A DNA stretch of 64,000 bases from Arenibacter echinorum (GTDB taxonomy: Bacteria; Bacteroidota; Bacteroidia; Flavobacteriales; Flavobacteriaceae), in NCBI RefSeq assembly GCF_003259375.1, contig NZ_QLLN01000004.1:186001-250000 (forward strand). The letters are read 5' to 3'. Positions 26,537-35,829 of the stretch are shown here, piece after piece. A program made the translations under genes and the position numbers. How positions within the stretch are numbered: position 1 is the stretch's first letter; each line of letters opens with the position of its first letter. The notes under the pieces are model-generated. The model did not search any database, was not told where the DNA came from, and saw only the letters and a program-made list of their open reading frames with translations.

Positions 26537-28015
26537 TTATTTAATGATTAGTTCCAATTCTTTTTTCCAATTTTCATAGGCCAATTTATAAGCACTTTTA
26601 TCGCTCAAAGGCTTAAAAGTCTTTACATGGTCGTTATTGGTAATATAGGTTCCAAATTTCTCAAACCCTCCTTCATTGATTCCTGCTGCCCTGGCCGCAC
26701 CAATGGCCCCAGTGGTATTATAAATTTCAATGTCCTGCGACACTAAGGTAGATATAGTATCGGAAAAAATTTCCGACCTAAACAGATTGTCATTCCCGGC
26801 ACGCATTACCTCAATGGATATTCCGTCCGATTTTAAGATTTCCATACCGTATACAAAGGAAAAGGCTATTCCTTCCAAAGCTGCCCTACAAACATGTGCC
26901 TTGGTGTGATTATTAAGGTTGATGTTGACCAGTCTGGTTCCAATATCCTTATTGTTGAGCATACGCTCTGCTCCGTTTCCAAATGGAATAAGACATACAC
27001 CGTCCGAACCCACTGGAATTTCCGAAGCCAGGGAATTCATTTCCTCGTAAGAATCCACAGCCAGATTATTTAAAAGCCAGCGGTACTGAATTCCTGCACC
27101 ATTGATATTCAACAATTTACCTACTCTTGGAGTCTGTTTACTGTAATTGACGTGGGCAAAATTATTTACCCTTGTACTTTCCTTTCCCGATAAACTATCG
27201 GTAACCGCATAGACCACCCCAGAGGTGCCTCCCGTGGCAGCAACTTCCCCGGGATTGAAGACGTTCAGTGCCAAGGCATTATTGGGTTGATCCCCCGCCC
27301 TGTAGAGTATAGGCGTACCAATGGCCAAACCACTTTCTTGGGCCCCCTTAGCATCCACTGCGGATTGAAGTCCAAAAGTATCCACAATATCTGGAATAAA
27401 GGACTTGGGAATGCCATAATGCTCCATGAGTAAATCTGCCTCCGTGTCTTCCTTGAAATCCCAGAGGATTCCTTCCGATAATCCGGAAATAGTGGTATTG
27501 ATCACATTGGAAAAACGAAAAGCTATATAATCTCCAGGAAGCATTAGCTTGTCTGCCGTCTTATAAAGTTTTGGTTCGTTTTCCTTGACCCATTTTAATT
27601 TAGAAGCGGTAAAGTTTGCAGGGGAATTCAATAAATGGGCCTTACAGATGTCCTCCCCAATATCGCTATAAGCCTTCCGCCCTATTTCCACTGCACGACT
27701 ATCGCACCAAATAATGGATTTCCTTACTGGCTCTCCCTGCTTGTCCACCAATACCAACCCATGCATCTGATAAGCAATTCCAATCCCCTTGATTTGATCT
27801 TGGTCAACAGCAAACTTCTGCTTAATTTTTTTTATTCCCTGACAAACATACCTCCACCATTCCTTGGGGTCTTGTTCTGCCCAACCATTTTTCAAGGCCA
27901 GCATTTCCATTTCCGTTTCCGGTTCCTGTACCACCCCAACACTTTTTCCAGTAGCCACCTCAACCAAAGCCACTTTAATTGAAGAGCTGCCAATATCCAA
28001 TCCCAAATAATACAT
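26537..28015 (-). CDS. xylB: Xylulokinase
   Basis: 492 residues of the FGGY kinase family. YYLGLDIGSSSIKVALV at the N-terminus is the phosphate-binding segment; AYQMHGLVLVD and a C-terminal RAGNDNLFRSEIFSD match the XylB subfamily. It phosphorylates xylulose to enter the pentose phosphate pathway. It is first in the operon xylB-xylA-lacI, and a well-formed promoter lies 57 bases upstream. Confidence 0.94.
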   Translation of the reverse strand: MYYLGLDIGSSSIKVALVEVATGKSVGVVQEPETEMEMLALKNGWAEQDPKEWWRYVCQGIKKIKQKFAVDQDQIKGIGIAYQMHGLVLVDKQGEPVRKSIIWCDSRAVEIGRKAYSDIGEDICKAHLLNSPANFTASKLKWVKENEPKLYKTADKLMLPGDYIAFRFSNVINTTISGLSEGILWDFKEDTEADLLMEHYGIPKSFIPDIVDTFGLQSAVDAKGAQESGLAIGTPILYRAGDQPNNALALNVFNPGEVAATGGTSGVVYAVTDSLSGKESTRVNNFAHVNYSKQTPRVGKLLNINGAGIQYRWLLNNLAVDSYEEMNSLASEIPVGSDGVCLIPFGNGAERMLNNKDIGTRLVNINLNNHTKAHVCRAALEGIAFSFVYGMEILKSDGISIEVMRAGNDNLFRSEIFSDTISTLVSQDIEIYNTTGAIGAARAAGINEGGFEKFGTYITNNDHVKTFKPLSDKSAYKLAYENWKKELELIIK

Positions 28016-28071
28016 ATGTCTTAAAATTTTATGGAATAAATTCCCAATATGAAAATTCTTGAAGAACCAAT

Positions 28072-28100
28072 CAAATATATTAAAATCTATATCACGACAA
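28072..28100 (-). promoter_or_regulatory. Promoter of xylB-xylA-lacI
   Basis: Reading the minus strand: TTG at 28100-28098, an 18-base spacer, then TATATTTG at 28079-28072. This fits the flavobacterial TTG-N17-19-TAnnTTTG consensus exactly. The predicted transcript starts near 28065, about 50 bases before the xylB start codon. Confidence 0.65.
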
Positions 28101-28223
28101 GCATATTAAGGCACAAGGCATAAATAAATACAAAAATGGCAGACCCCAAATATTGATACCTTATCTTCGTAAGTAATTATAAATTAGATAGTTATAAATT
28201 AATCGTGATGGTACGAAACTTTT

Positions 28224-28237
28224 CGAAAACGCTTTCG
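28224..28237. promoter_or_regulatory. LacI-family operator upstream of xylB
   Basis: CGAAAACGCTTTCG fits the LacI-family pattern GNAANCGNTTNC at every fixed position. It is about 125 bases before the predicted -33 element, so it may act at a distance or as a looping partner. Confidence 0.6.
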
Positions 28238-28310
28238 TAGAAATAGACTCTTATAACTAGTGGCCCTCAAAATATGGACAAGGCTATTTAGCCAATACCC
28301 ATGGTTTCAT

Positions 28311-28895
28311 TTATTCCTTTTTCTTGCTCACCAGGCCTTTGGTAAACTCGTTCAAGGTATCTACTTTTTCTTCAAAATCACCTTTTATGGTTTTTCGGAA
28401 TTCGTTTAAATTTTTCACCAGATCATCAATATTCTCTGGAATTACATCCTCAAAAAACTGTCGCAGGCGTTTTGCGGTTGTGGGCGATTTACCATTGGTA
28501 GAGATGGCTACCTTTACATTGCCCTTGGTGACGATACCTCCCATGAAAAAATCACAAAAAGGTGGGTTATCGGCTACGTTTACGAGGATATGCTTTTCCC
28601 TGCAGTCGTGATACACCTGTTCGTTTACAGCCACCTTATCTGTAGTAGCAATAACCATATGGCGACCTTCCAAGTAACTTTTCTTATATACGTCCTTGGT
28701 TATTTTTACTTGATGCTTTTTGGCAAGTTCCAATGTTTCGTCCAAGAATTCCGGCGCCACCATTTCTACTTGGGCATGGGGACTGGATTTAAGCATAAAG
28801 GTCAGTTTTTCCAAACCAACGTTGCCTCCCCCTACAATGAGGATATTAAGCTGTGATACCTTTAAAAAAATAGGGTACAATTCATTCCTTTCCAT
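28311..28895 (-). CDS. Siroheme synthase dehydrogenase/ferrochelatase domain protein (Met8/CysG-N type)
   Basis: 194 residues from MERNELYPIFLKV; a longer frame opens at 28937 but the extra residues (MIIMYELINNMEGN) do not resemble the family. The NAD-binding loop is ILIVGGGNVGLEK, followed by NVADNPPFCDFFMGGIV and ISTNGKSPTTAKRLRQF, the core of precorrin-2 dehydrogenase/sirohydrochlorin ferrochelatase. It makes sirohydrochlorin and siroheme from precorrin-2 for sulfite or nitrite reductase. The methyltransferase partner (CobA) is not in the window. Confidence 0.88.
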   Translation of the reverse strand: MERNELYPIFLKVSQLNILIVGGGNVGLEKLTFMLKSSPHAQVEMVAPEFLDETLELAKKHQVKITKDVYKKSYLEGRHMVIATTDKVAVNEQVYHDCREKHILVNVADNPPFCDFFMGGIVTKGNVKVAISTNGKSPTTAKRLRQFFEDVIPENIDDLVKNLNEFRKTIKGDFEEKVDTLNEFTKGLVSKKKE

Positions 28896-28937
28896 ATTTC
28901 CCTCCATGTTATTTATAAGTTCATACATAATTATCAT

Positions 28938-29397
28938 CTAGTAGATTACCCCATTTATTTACAAGGATTCTATACCTCCGCTGATAGAAGGGACTTTCTA
29001 AAATAATGTATTTCAAGCCATTAACCTTCATTAAGATCTCTCTTGATAGCTATCTGGATGCGCTCCACCGGACAATGTTTAATCAATTCCAACATGTCTC
29101 CTCGAGCGCAGTCGAGAGGTCATCGGTCTTGCCCTTTCCGTTAAATTTTTCGGAAAAAAAATCAATCTATTCAAAGATAAGGTACAAAATCCATGTCCAT
29201 ATTATAATTTTAAAGCATTTTACACCCCGTTTCTCGTCACTTTTTAAATGTTGGGAATATCCTTGGATTTTTTTTCAATGGGAATGACAAAAGTGCTATT
29301 TTCGAATTCTATAAAATAATTGCAGCGGATAATACGATTTTGCTTTAACTCAACTAAAATTCATGGCCAGTTCCATGTAGATTCCATTACCTAGATT
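28938..29397. other. Intergenic region upstream of the GH92 gene
   Basis: About 460 bases. It holds the dispersed repeat at 29095-29123 and AT-rich DNA. An open frame at 29006-29287 runs straight through the repeat and looks non-coding. I see no clear promoter. Confidence 0.5.
29095..29123. repeat. Dispersed intergenic hairpin repeat
   Basis: The reverse strand reads CTCTCGACTGCGCTCGAGG within a longer unit ending GAGACA. It forms a short hairpin (CTCGA/TCGAG). A half copy lies at 7900-7915. The element resembles the short palindromic repeats common in intergenic DNA of Flavobacteriaceae. Confidence 0.5.
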
Positions 29398-29415
29398 ATG
29401 ATCAACTACAACCCT

Positions 29416-31683
29416 ATGAAAAATCCAATTTTATCCCTTTTGTTTCTTTGTTCCTGTATATTGAGCGGACAAGAACCAGTAGACTACGTTAATCCTTTGG
29501 TAGGCACAGATTCCAAGCCTAGCATGTCTAACGGAAATACCTATCCGGCCATAGCTATGCCATGGGGAATGAACTTTTGGACCCCACAAACGGGAAAAAT
29601 GGGTGATGGATGGGCATATTCTTACGCTGCCGATAAATTAAGGGGATTTAAACAAACCCATCAGCCTTCCCCATGGATGAACGATTATGGCCAGTTTGCC
29701 ATTATGCCACTTACCGGAAAATTACGCTTCACGGAAGACGACAGGGCCAGTTGGTATTCGCATAAATCAGAAATTGTAAAGCCTCATTACTACAGTGTAT
29801 ATTTGGCCGATCATGATATAACCACCGAAATTACCCCCACGGAAAGAGCTGCCATGTTCAGGTTCACCTTTCCTGAAAATGAAAATTCACATGTAGTGCT
29901 CGATGCTTTGGACAAGGGTTCCTATGTAAAAATTATTCCAGGCGAGCGAAAAATTATTGGATATACCACCAAGAACAGTGGTGGGGTCCCTGATAATTTT
30001 AAAAATTACTTTGTGATGGTCTTTGATAAGGATTTCGAATCTGCCAAGACTTTTAGCGGAGAGCAACTATTGGAAGGCCAGGAGATTGAAACCGACCACG
30101 CCGGTGCCATTGTCAGCTTTAAAACAAAGAGAGGCGAGGTCGTGATTGCCAAAGTAGCCTCCTCTTTTATTAGCTATGACCAAGCCGAATTGAATTTAAA
30201 GGAGCTTGGTACCGATGATTTTGAGGCCATAAAACAAAATGGTAGGACAGCTTGGAACAAGGAACTAGGAAGAATTAAGGTAGAAGGCGGTAGTGTAGAT
30301 CAATTTAGGACCTTCTATTCCTGTCTTTATAGATCCTTATTGTTCCCAAGAAAGTTCTTTGAATATGACGCTAACGGAAATGTAGTGCATTACAGCCCTT
30401 ATAATGGTGAAGTACTTCCTGGCTATATGTTTACAGATACGGGATTTTGGGACACTTTTAGGGCGCTTTTTCCTTTCCTAAACCTTATGTACCCCGAACT
30501 TAATTCCCAGATACAAGAAGGTCTTGCCAATGCCTATAAAGAAGGTGGCTGGTTACCCGAATGGGGAAGTCCCGGTCTTAGAAACGTCATGGTAGGCAAC
30601 AATTCCGCTTCCGTTGTAGCGGATGCCTATTTAAAAAATGGAAACAATCAAAATTATGACATTGCTACATTATATGAAGCCTTGATCCATGGTGCCAATA
30701 ACGCAGGTCCCTTAACGGCAGTAGGACGTGCCGGAGTCGATTATTACAACAAACTTGGATATGTCCCCTATGATGTGGATATCAATGAAAATGCGGCCAG
30801 AACCTTGGAGTATGCCTATGACGATTTCACCATTTATCAGTTGGCAAAAGCCTTGAACAAACCTAAAAAGGAAATCAACCTATATAAAAAACGAAGTCTG
30901 AATTATAAAAACTTGTTCGACCCAGAGACCAAATTAATGCGCGGAAAGAATGAGAACGGCGAATTTATGACTCCCTTTAACCCCTTTAAATGGGGCGATG
31001 CCTTTACCGAAGGCAATAGCTGGCATTACACCTGGTCCGTTTTTCACGACATCCAAGGCTTAGCAAATTTAATGGGTGGAAACGAAGCCTTTGCTGCCAA
31101 GTTGGATGAAGTATTTTCATTGCCGCCAGTTTTTGACGAGAGTTATTATGGCTTTATAATCCATGAGATACGGGAAATGCAGGTGGCCAATATGGGACAA
31201 TATGCCCATGGCAACCAACCAATACAGCACATGCCCTATTTATACAATTTTGCCGGTCAACCATGGAAAACACAATATTGGGTAAGGGAAACCATGGACA
31301 GGATGTACACCCCCGCACCAGACGGCTATTGCGGGGATGAGGACAACGGACAAACCTCAGCATGGTATGTATTCTCTGCCATGGGATTCTATCCGGTTTG
31401 CCCAGGGACAGATCAATATGTATTGGGAGCACCATTGTTCCAAAAAACAACGCTTACGCTTCAAAATGGAAAGGAAATCAGCATTAACGCCCCCAAGAAC
31501 AGTGATACCAACAAATATGTGAATGAACTGACCTTAAACGGAAAGACCTATTCCAAAAATTGGTTGAGTCATAAGGAATTGATGCAGGGGGCTGTTTTGA
31601 ATTTTGAAATGACAGACACTCCCAACAAGGCCAGGGGAACTAAAAGCGAGGATTTTCCTTTTTCACTTTCCAATGAAAAATAA
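29416..31683 (+). CDS. GH92 family exported alpha-mannosidase
   Basis: 755 residues from MKNPILSLLFLCSCILSGQ, a compact signal peptide; an earlier in-frame ATG at 29398 adds six residues. Family signatures are VDYVNPLVGTD at the mature N-terminus, GFKQTHQPSPWM, and the catalytic-region segment GYCGDEDNGQTSAWYVFSA followed by GFYPVCPG. GH92 enzymes are calcium-dependent exo-alpha-mannosidases that trim N-glycans and mannans; the exact linkage is not predictable. Unlike most such enzymes in the phylum it is not in a SusC/SusD locus here. Confidence 0.92.
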   Translation: MKNPILSLLFLCSCILSGQEPVDYVNPLVGTDSKPSMSNGNTYPAIAMPWGMNFWTPQTGKMGDGWAYSYAADKLRGFKQTHQPSPWMNDYGQFAIMPLTGKLRFTEDDRASWYSHKSEIVKPHYYSVYLADHDITTEITPTERAAMFRFTFPENENSHVVLDALDKGSYVKIIPGERKIIGYTTKNSGGVPDNFKNYFVMVFDKDFESAKTFSGEQLLEGQEIETDHAGAIVSFKTKRGEVVIAKVASSFISYDQAELNLKELGTDDFEAIKQNGRTAWNKELGRIKVEGGSVDQFRTFYSCLYRSLLFPRKFFEYDANGNVVHYSPYNGEVLPGYMFTDTGFWDTFRALFPFLNLMYPELNSQIQEGLANAYKEGGWLPEWGSPGLRNVMVGNNSASVVADAYLKNGNNQNYDIATLYEALIHGANNAGPLTAVGRAGVDYYNKLGYVPYDVDINENAARTLEYAYDDFTIYQLAKALNKPKKEINLYKKRSLNYKNLFDPETKLMRGKNENGEFMTPFNPFKWGDAFTEGNSWHYTWSVFHDIQGLANLMGGNEAFAAKLDEVFSLPPVFDESYYGFIIHEIREMQVANMGQYAHGNQPIQHMPYLYNFAGQPWKTQYWVRETMDRMYTPAPDGYCGDEDNGQTSAWYVFSAMGFYPVCPGTDQYVLGAPLFQKTTLTLQNGKEISINAPKNSDTNKYVNELTLNGKTYSKNWLSHKELMQGAVLNFEMTDTPNKARGTKSEDFPFSLSNEK

Positions 31684-31734
31684 GAACTATTAATGAAGGC
31701 ATAATCAAACTCCTAACCTTATCCAAATCAATAA

Positions 31735-31776
31735 GCGGCGGCCCATAAAAGCAAGAAATTACTTTAGGACCGCCGC
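31735..31776. terminator. GC-rich hairpin between convergent GH92 and proA
   Basis: Arms GCGGCGGCCC and GGACCGCCGC pair over 10 positions with one G-T wobble, around a 22-base loop. No T-tract follows on either strand, so it is a weak terminator candidate, but its position between two converging genes favours transcription stop or mRNA end protection. Confidence 0.4.
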
Positions 31777-31812
31777 ACCGATATTTGTCCCCTTTAAGGG
31801 ATTATGGAATTT

Positions 31813-33015
31813 TTAGGACATTCTTACTTGCCCGTCCCCATAAACGTAATATTTATTGGTTACCAACTGCTCCAGTCCCAGTGGACCCCTATGGTGCAGT
31901 TTGTCCGTACTGATTGCCAGTTCCGCGCCAACACCCATTTGTCCACCATCGGTAAATCTAGTAGAGGCATTGTGGTATACAGCGGCACTATCCACTTGAT
32001 CCATGAACTCCATGGCCAGTTCCTTATTCTGGGTCATAATAGTTGCGGAATGCCCTCCTGAATAGTTGTTGATCTTTTTTACAGCCGCTTCCAAATCCTC
32101 TACAGCCCCAACCACACACTTCATGGACAAGAATTCTTCATACCAAATAGAGTCTTCTTGCACAACGGTATTTTCAGGCAGCAGCTCGGCCACCTTACTA
32201 TCTACTACAACTGAGACTCCCTGGTTGTTTAAGATAGCATTGAGCTCCTTTATCTTGTTGGAATAATCGTCAATATTTACATCGACCAAGATTTTATCCA
32301 GGGCATTACAGGCCGAAATCTTTTGGGTCTTCGCATTTAGGATTACCTCTAAACTTTTTGCCCAATCCGCATCCTTGTCTACAAAAAGGAAATTATTGCC
32401 CCTTCCGCTGACCAATACCGCACATTTGGCGTGTTCTTTTACAAAAGCGATTAAACGCTCCCCTCCCCGGGGTACGATCAAGTCCAGCTTTTCGGTAGGA
32501 TTCCTCAAAAATGCCTGGGTCTCCTCCCTATTCATATGAAGAAGTTGGATCCATTGGGTATCCAGACCATTTTCCTCCAGCGCTAGGTGCCAGCATTTCT
32601 CCAAGATAATATTACTGTTTACGGCTTCCTTTCCACCCTTCAACAAAATTTTATTGTTGGCTTTAAAGGCTAAAACAGCCGCTTCTATGGTAACATCCGG
32701 TCTGGATTCATAAATAATCATTATGGTCCCAAAAGGCGCAGTTTTATTTTCAATTTTCAATCCGTTTTCCAGGGCCTGTTCCGATTTTATTTTGCCCACT
32801 GGATCTTGCTGTTGCAGCACCTCTCTGATAGCTGCAATCATTCCGTCTACCTTTTTATCATCCACAATGAGCCTATCGTACATGGCCCTATCCTTCTTAT
32901 CAAAAAGATCAAGATCTTTCTGATTGGCAGCTATTATTTCGTTCCTTTTGCTATCCAAAATCTGCATCATGGAATGCAATACTTTATTTTTAATATCTGT
33001 ATTTAATAATTTCAT
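31813..33015 (-). CDS. proA: Gamma-glutamyl phosphate reductase
   Basis: 400 residues of the aldehyde-dehydrogenase fold. The catalytic cysteine is in KISACNALDKILVD; RPDVTIEAAVLAFKANN and RFTDGGQMGVGAELAIST are ProA signatures. It reduces glutamyl-5-phosphate to the semialdehyde in proline synthesis. It is the last gene of proC-proB-proA and follows proB by 25 bases. Confidence 0.95.
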   Translation of the reverse strand: MKLLNTDIKNKVLHSMMQILDSKRNEIIAANQKDLDLFDKKDRAMYDRLIVDDKKVDGMIAAIREVLQQQDPVGKIKSEQALENGLKIENKTAPFGTIMIIYESRPDVTIEAAVLAFKANNKILLKGGKEAVNSNIILEKCWHLALEENGLDTQWIQLLHMNREETQAFLRNPTEKLDLIVPRGGERLIAFVKEHAKCAVLVSGRGNNFLFVDKDADWAKSLEVILNAKTQKISACNALDKILVDVNIDDYSNKIKELNAILNNQGVSVVVDSKVAELLPENTVVQEDSIWYEEFLSMKCVVGAVEDLEAAVKKINNYSGGHSATIMTQNKELAMEFMDQVDSAAVYHNASTRFTDGGQMGVGAELAISTDKLHHRGPLGLEQLVTNKYYVYGDGQVRMS

Positions 33016-33040
33016 TCGTTTTATTTTTCGTTAGCTTCTG

Positions 33041-33811
33041 TTATACCGAAATCTTAGTACCCACGCTCTTCCCTTCCACGATATCCAGAATAACCCGCTT
33101 TCTTTTACCATTGGCAATATAGGTCGGGATATTCTTGGAGGCGGTCTGCTTGGCGATGTTTAACTTGGAGCCCATACCTCCCCTGCCTTCTGCTTCACCT
33201 TTATCTATGGTCTTTATATATTTCTCCACATTCTGGTCTACGCTCACATTCTGAATTACCTCGGTATCCTTATCATCTGGATGTCCCGTAAACAAACCAT
33301 CCGTATCGGTAAGAATAATCAATTTATCCGCTTTGGTAAGTTCCGCCACTAGACTTGCCAACTCATCGTTGTCCGAGAACATGGAATTGGTCAAGGAAAC
33401 AGCATCATCCTCATTGGCAATTGGCACCACACCTTCTGCCAATAGACCTTCATAACAATTAATCATATTATCGCGATGGCTTCCAGGGTTAAAATCCCTT
33501 TTGGTTGCCAATACCTGGGCACACTTCATTCCATAATCTTGAAATATATTATAGTAATGGCGCATCATCCTTGGTTGCCCAATGGCCGAATACACTTGTC
33601 GCCTTGTGGCCTTGTCCGTAATCTGACTCTCCCCCATCACCTCCATGCCTGCTATAACCGATCCCGAAGAGACCAGAACAGACATGATATTGCGTTCGTA
33701 CAATTCTGCTATCTGTTGTACTAAATGATCAAGGACAGGTTTTACAATCCTGTTGTCCTTATTGGTCATTACATTGGTACCTACTTTTATAACTACTCTC
33801 TGTTTATACAT
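33041..33811 (-). CDS. proB: Glutamate 5-kinase, without PUA domain
   Basis: 256 residues of the amino-acid-kinase fold only: VVIKVGTNVMTN, SSGSVIAGM, FSDNDELASLVAELTKAD and GRGGMGSKLNIAKQT. The C-terminal PUA domain of the E. coli enzyme (367 residues) is absent, as in many Bacteroidota. It phosphorylates glutamate, the first and feedback-controlled step of proline synthesis. It follows proC by 3 bases. Confidence 0.94.
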   Translation of the reverse strand: MYKQRVVIKVGTNVMTNKDNRIVKPVLDHLVQQIAELYERNIMSVLVSSGSVIAGMEVMGESQITDKATRRQVYSAIGQPRMMRHYYNIFQDYGMKCAQVLATKRDFNPGSHRDNMINCYEGLLAEGVVPIANEDDAVSLTNSMFSDNDELASLVAELTKADKLIILTDTDGLFTGHPDDKDTEVIQNVSVDQNVEKYIKTIDKGEAEGRGGMGSKLNIAKQTASKNIPTYIANGKRKRVILDIVEGKSVGTKISV

Positions 33812-33814
33812 ATC

Positions 33815-34621
33815 TTATTTATCTTGTCCTAGTTCAACAGCGCGATTGAAAGCAGAGTAGGCAGCCTCCTTAATAAGCTCCTTTACATTATTGTCTTCCA
33901 TGGAATCCAATGCCGCCCTGGTAGTGCCTCCTTTGGATGCCACTCTTTCCATCCAAGAATTGGGAGAAAGATCGGATTGATTAAACAAGTCTACGGCACC
34001 TTCGAAGGTGTGACTAACCAACATCTTGCTGTCATTGGCCGAAAAGCCCATTTTTAAAGCCGCCTCCATCATACTTTGCATAAAATAGAAAACATAGGCA
34101 GGGCCGCTACCAGAAATACCTGTGGAGGCATCGATAAACTTTTCGGAGCTTACCAAAATTGATTTTCCTGTTGTATCCAATAAATTCTCTATGGTCAATA
34201 ATTCTATTCTTGACACTTCCTTAGAAGCCGTATATGAAGTTACCCCCTTACCTATTTGGGCCGGAAGGTTTGGCATGGCACGGACAATTTTTTGTAGTCC
34301 CAATTGGTCTTGCATCGATTTTATAGTTACCCCTGCCATTATTGAAATAACAATTTGCCCCTCATTGACAAGGGTTTTCATCTTCTTAAATAAATCCTCG
34401 CTATGGAAAGGTTTAACGGCAATAAAGATTAAATCTGCCTTAGGAACACAATCCTCCAAATGTTCATATACTTCAAAATGTAAAATCTTTTTTAAGGACA
34501 AAGTCTTTTCCTGTGAACTGTCCAAAATCATAAGATTTCTTTTCTTTAACAATTTTGATTTTGACATGGATTCTGCGTAGGTCAATCCCATATTCCCCGC
34601 CCCAATTACTAATACTTTCAT
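33815..34621 (-). CDS. proC: Pyrroline-5-carboxylate reductase
   Basis: 268 residues. The NAD(P)-binding loop VIGAGNMGLTYAESM opens the protein, AVKPFHSED follows, and GISGSGPAYVFYFMQSM with GTTRAALDSMED are the ProC signatures. It completes proline synthesis. As first gene of the operon it places the whole pathway, from glutamate to proline, in three adjacent genes. Confidence 0.95.
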   Translation of the reverse strand: MKVLVIGAGNMGLTYAESMSKSKLLKKRNLMILDSSQEKTLSLKKILHFEVYEHLEDCVPKADLIFIAVKPFHSEDLFKKMKTLVNEGQIVISIMAGVTIKSMQDQLGLQKIVRAMPNLPAQIGKGVTSYTASKEVSRIELLTIENLLDTTGKSILVSSEKFIDASTGISGSGPAYVFYFMQSMMEAALKMGFSANDSKMLVSHTFEGAVDLFNQSDLSPNSWMERVASKGGTTRAALDSMEDNNVKELIKEAAYSAFNRAVELGQDK

Positions 34622-35021
34622 GTATTGTTTTTAAGTTAATACTTTAATTTACAATCCCATTTGCACAATAACCATGCGATACCCCAGTATTCCATATAGA
34701 GTTTAACTGTTGATATGATTTTACCATAGACAAAACCTATACATTGCCCTTAGCCTATACTATTGTTGCAATTCGATTTTTAATCTGGATTGGAAAATTT
34801 TTGCTTCAAGGCCTTCAAGCGTAGAATAAATTATTGCAAAACCTGACAAAATGGTGTTTGCCCATAAGAATTGGCAAGAATGAACCATGCCAATCCACCC
34901 TTTCAAATAATATCAATTGTAGTAAATTGACCCTGTAATGGGTTAGATGTATGAAACAGTCCTATCCTTGCATAGAAGAACCGGCAAGTAATAATAAAAA
35001 GGGATATGGATTTACCCTTCC
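34622..35021. other. Intergenic region upstream of proC
   Basis: 400 bases. A short 5-base stem with a run of T on the minus strand (34996-35019) may end the XRE-cupin transcript. A near-palindrome GCTTCAAGGCCTTCAAGC lies at 34803-34820, function unknown. The proC promoter must be here, but no full consensus is visible. Confidence 0.45.
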
Positions 35022-35579
35022 TTAATGTAAAAAGTAAATTTTCAACATGATGGCCTCCTCATTAAACTCATTGGACACTCCATGGGGTATAGACCCATCA
35101 AAATAAAGAAGATCCCCTTTTTCAATAAGTACCTTATCTTTCTTGAGTAAGTAGTTTACCTTACCTCCCAACACATATATCAATTCATTGGCATTGGTAG
35201 AGATAGGCTTCCTATAAGCTCCAGCTGCAACATTAACGATATACACCCTGATACTGCTATCCGAAGAAGGACTGGACAAGAGGTGAGTATATTCAAGGTT
35301 GACGGAATCTTCCCGGTCTTCCTTGGTGCCCGTTCCGTTTTTGATTACTATATAATCTCCAGTAACATTTGAGGATAGGTCCAACTCGGACAAATCTATA
35401 CTCAAGGTCTGCATTATTTTTAAAAGTACTGGTAGGGATGGAGTGGTTCTTAAATTTTCAATCTTAGAAATAAGTCCGGCACTAACACCGGTCCTTTTTG
35501 CCACTTGTTGTAGGGTCAGGTCTCTTTTTTGACGGGCCAATTTCAATTGGCGCCCTATATTGATAAGAATGTCATCCAT
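35022..35579 (-). CDS. XRE-cupin transcriptional regulator
   Basis: 185 residues: an XRE helix-turn-helix (about 8-62, with LTLQQVAKRTGVSAGLISKIE) and a C-terminal cupin sensor domain (about 110-183, with ELIYVLGGKVNYLL and GDLLYFDGSIPHGVSN). Regulators of this type often control amine or amino-acid catabolism. It lies at the downstream end of the phosphonate cluster on the same strand, separated by 250 bases, and is the best local candidate to regulate it. Confidence 0.82.
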   Translation of the reverse strand: MDDILINIGRQLKLARQKRDLTLQQVAKRTGVSAGLISKIENLRTTPSLPVLLKIMQTLSIDLSELDLSSNVTGDYIVIKNGTGTKEDREDSVNLEYTHLLSSPSSDSSIRVYIVNVAAGAYRKPISTNANELIYVLGGKVNYLLKKDKVLIEKGDLLYFDGSIPHGVSNEFNEEAIMLKIYFLH

Positions 35580-35829
35580 TTATTTACTATTGGTCATGTG
35601 CTTGCAAAGAGCTTGCTGCAAAGACGTTATAACAGCAAAAATAGGCATTTATTTTAATTGAAAAATACTAAAAACTACAGCATGATTTAAAGAGGACTCA
35701 ATACATGGAACGTCGATTGAATTTAATTCTATTGGATTCCACCATTTTTTATAAAAACAACCTCCAAACATGTAAAGTACCCAATATCAATATGATATGT
35801 ACTTTTTTTTTAAAGGCCTTGGTCTTGTG

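Noticed and set aside
29006..29287. Open reading frame of 93 codons before the GH92 gene
   Set aside because: It runs through the dispersed hairpin repeat and its translation looks like random intergenic DNA with no domain or signal.
34803..34820. Near-palindrome GCTTCAAGGCCTTCAAGC upstream of proC
   Set aside because: Single occurrence, a mismatched pair, and no regulator family to match; could be chance.
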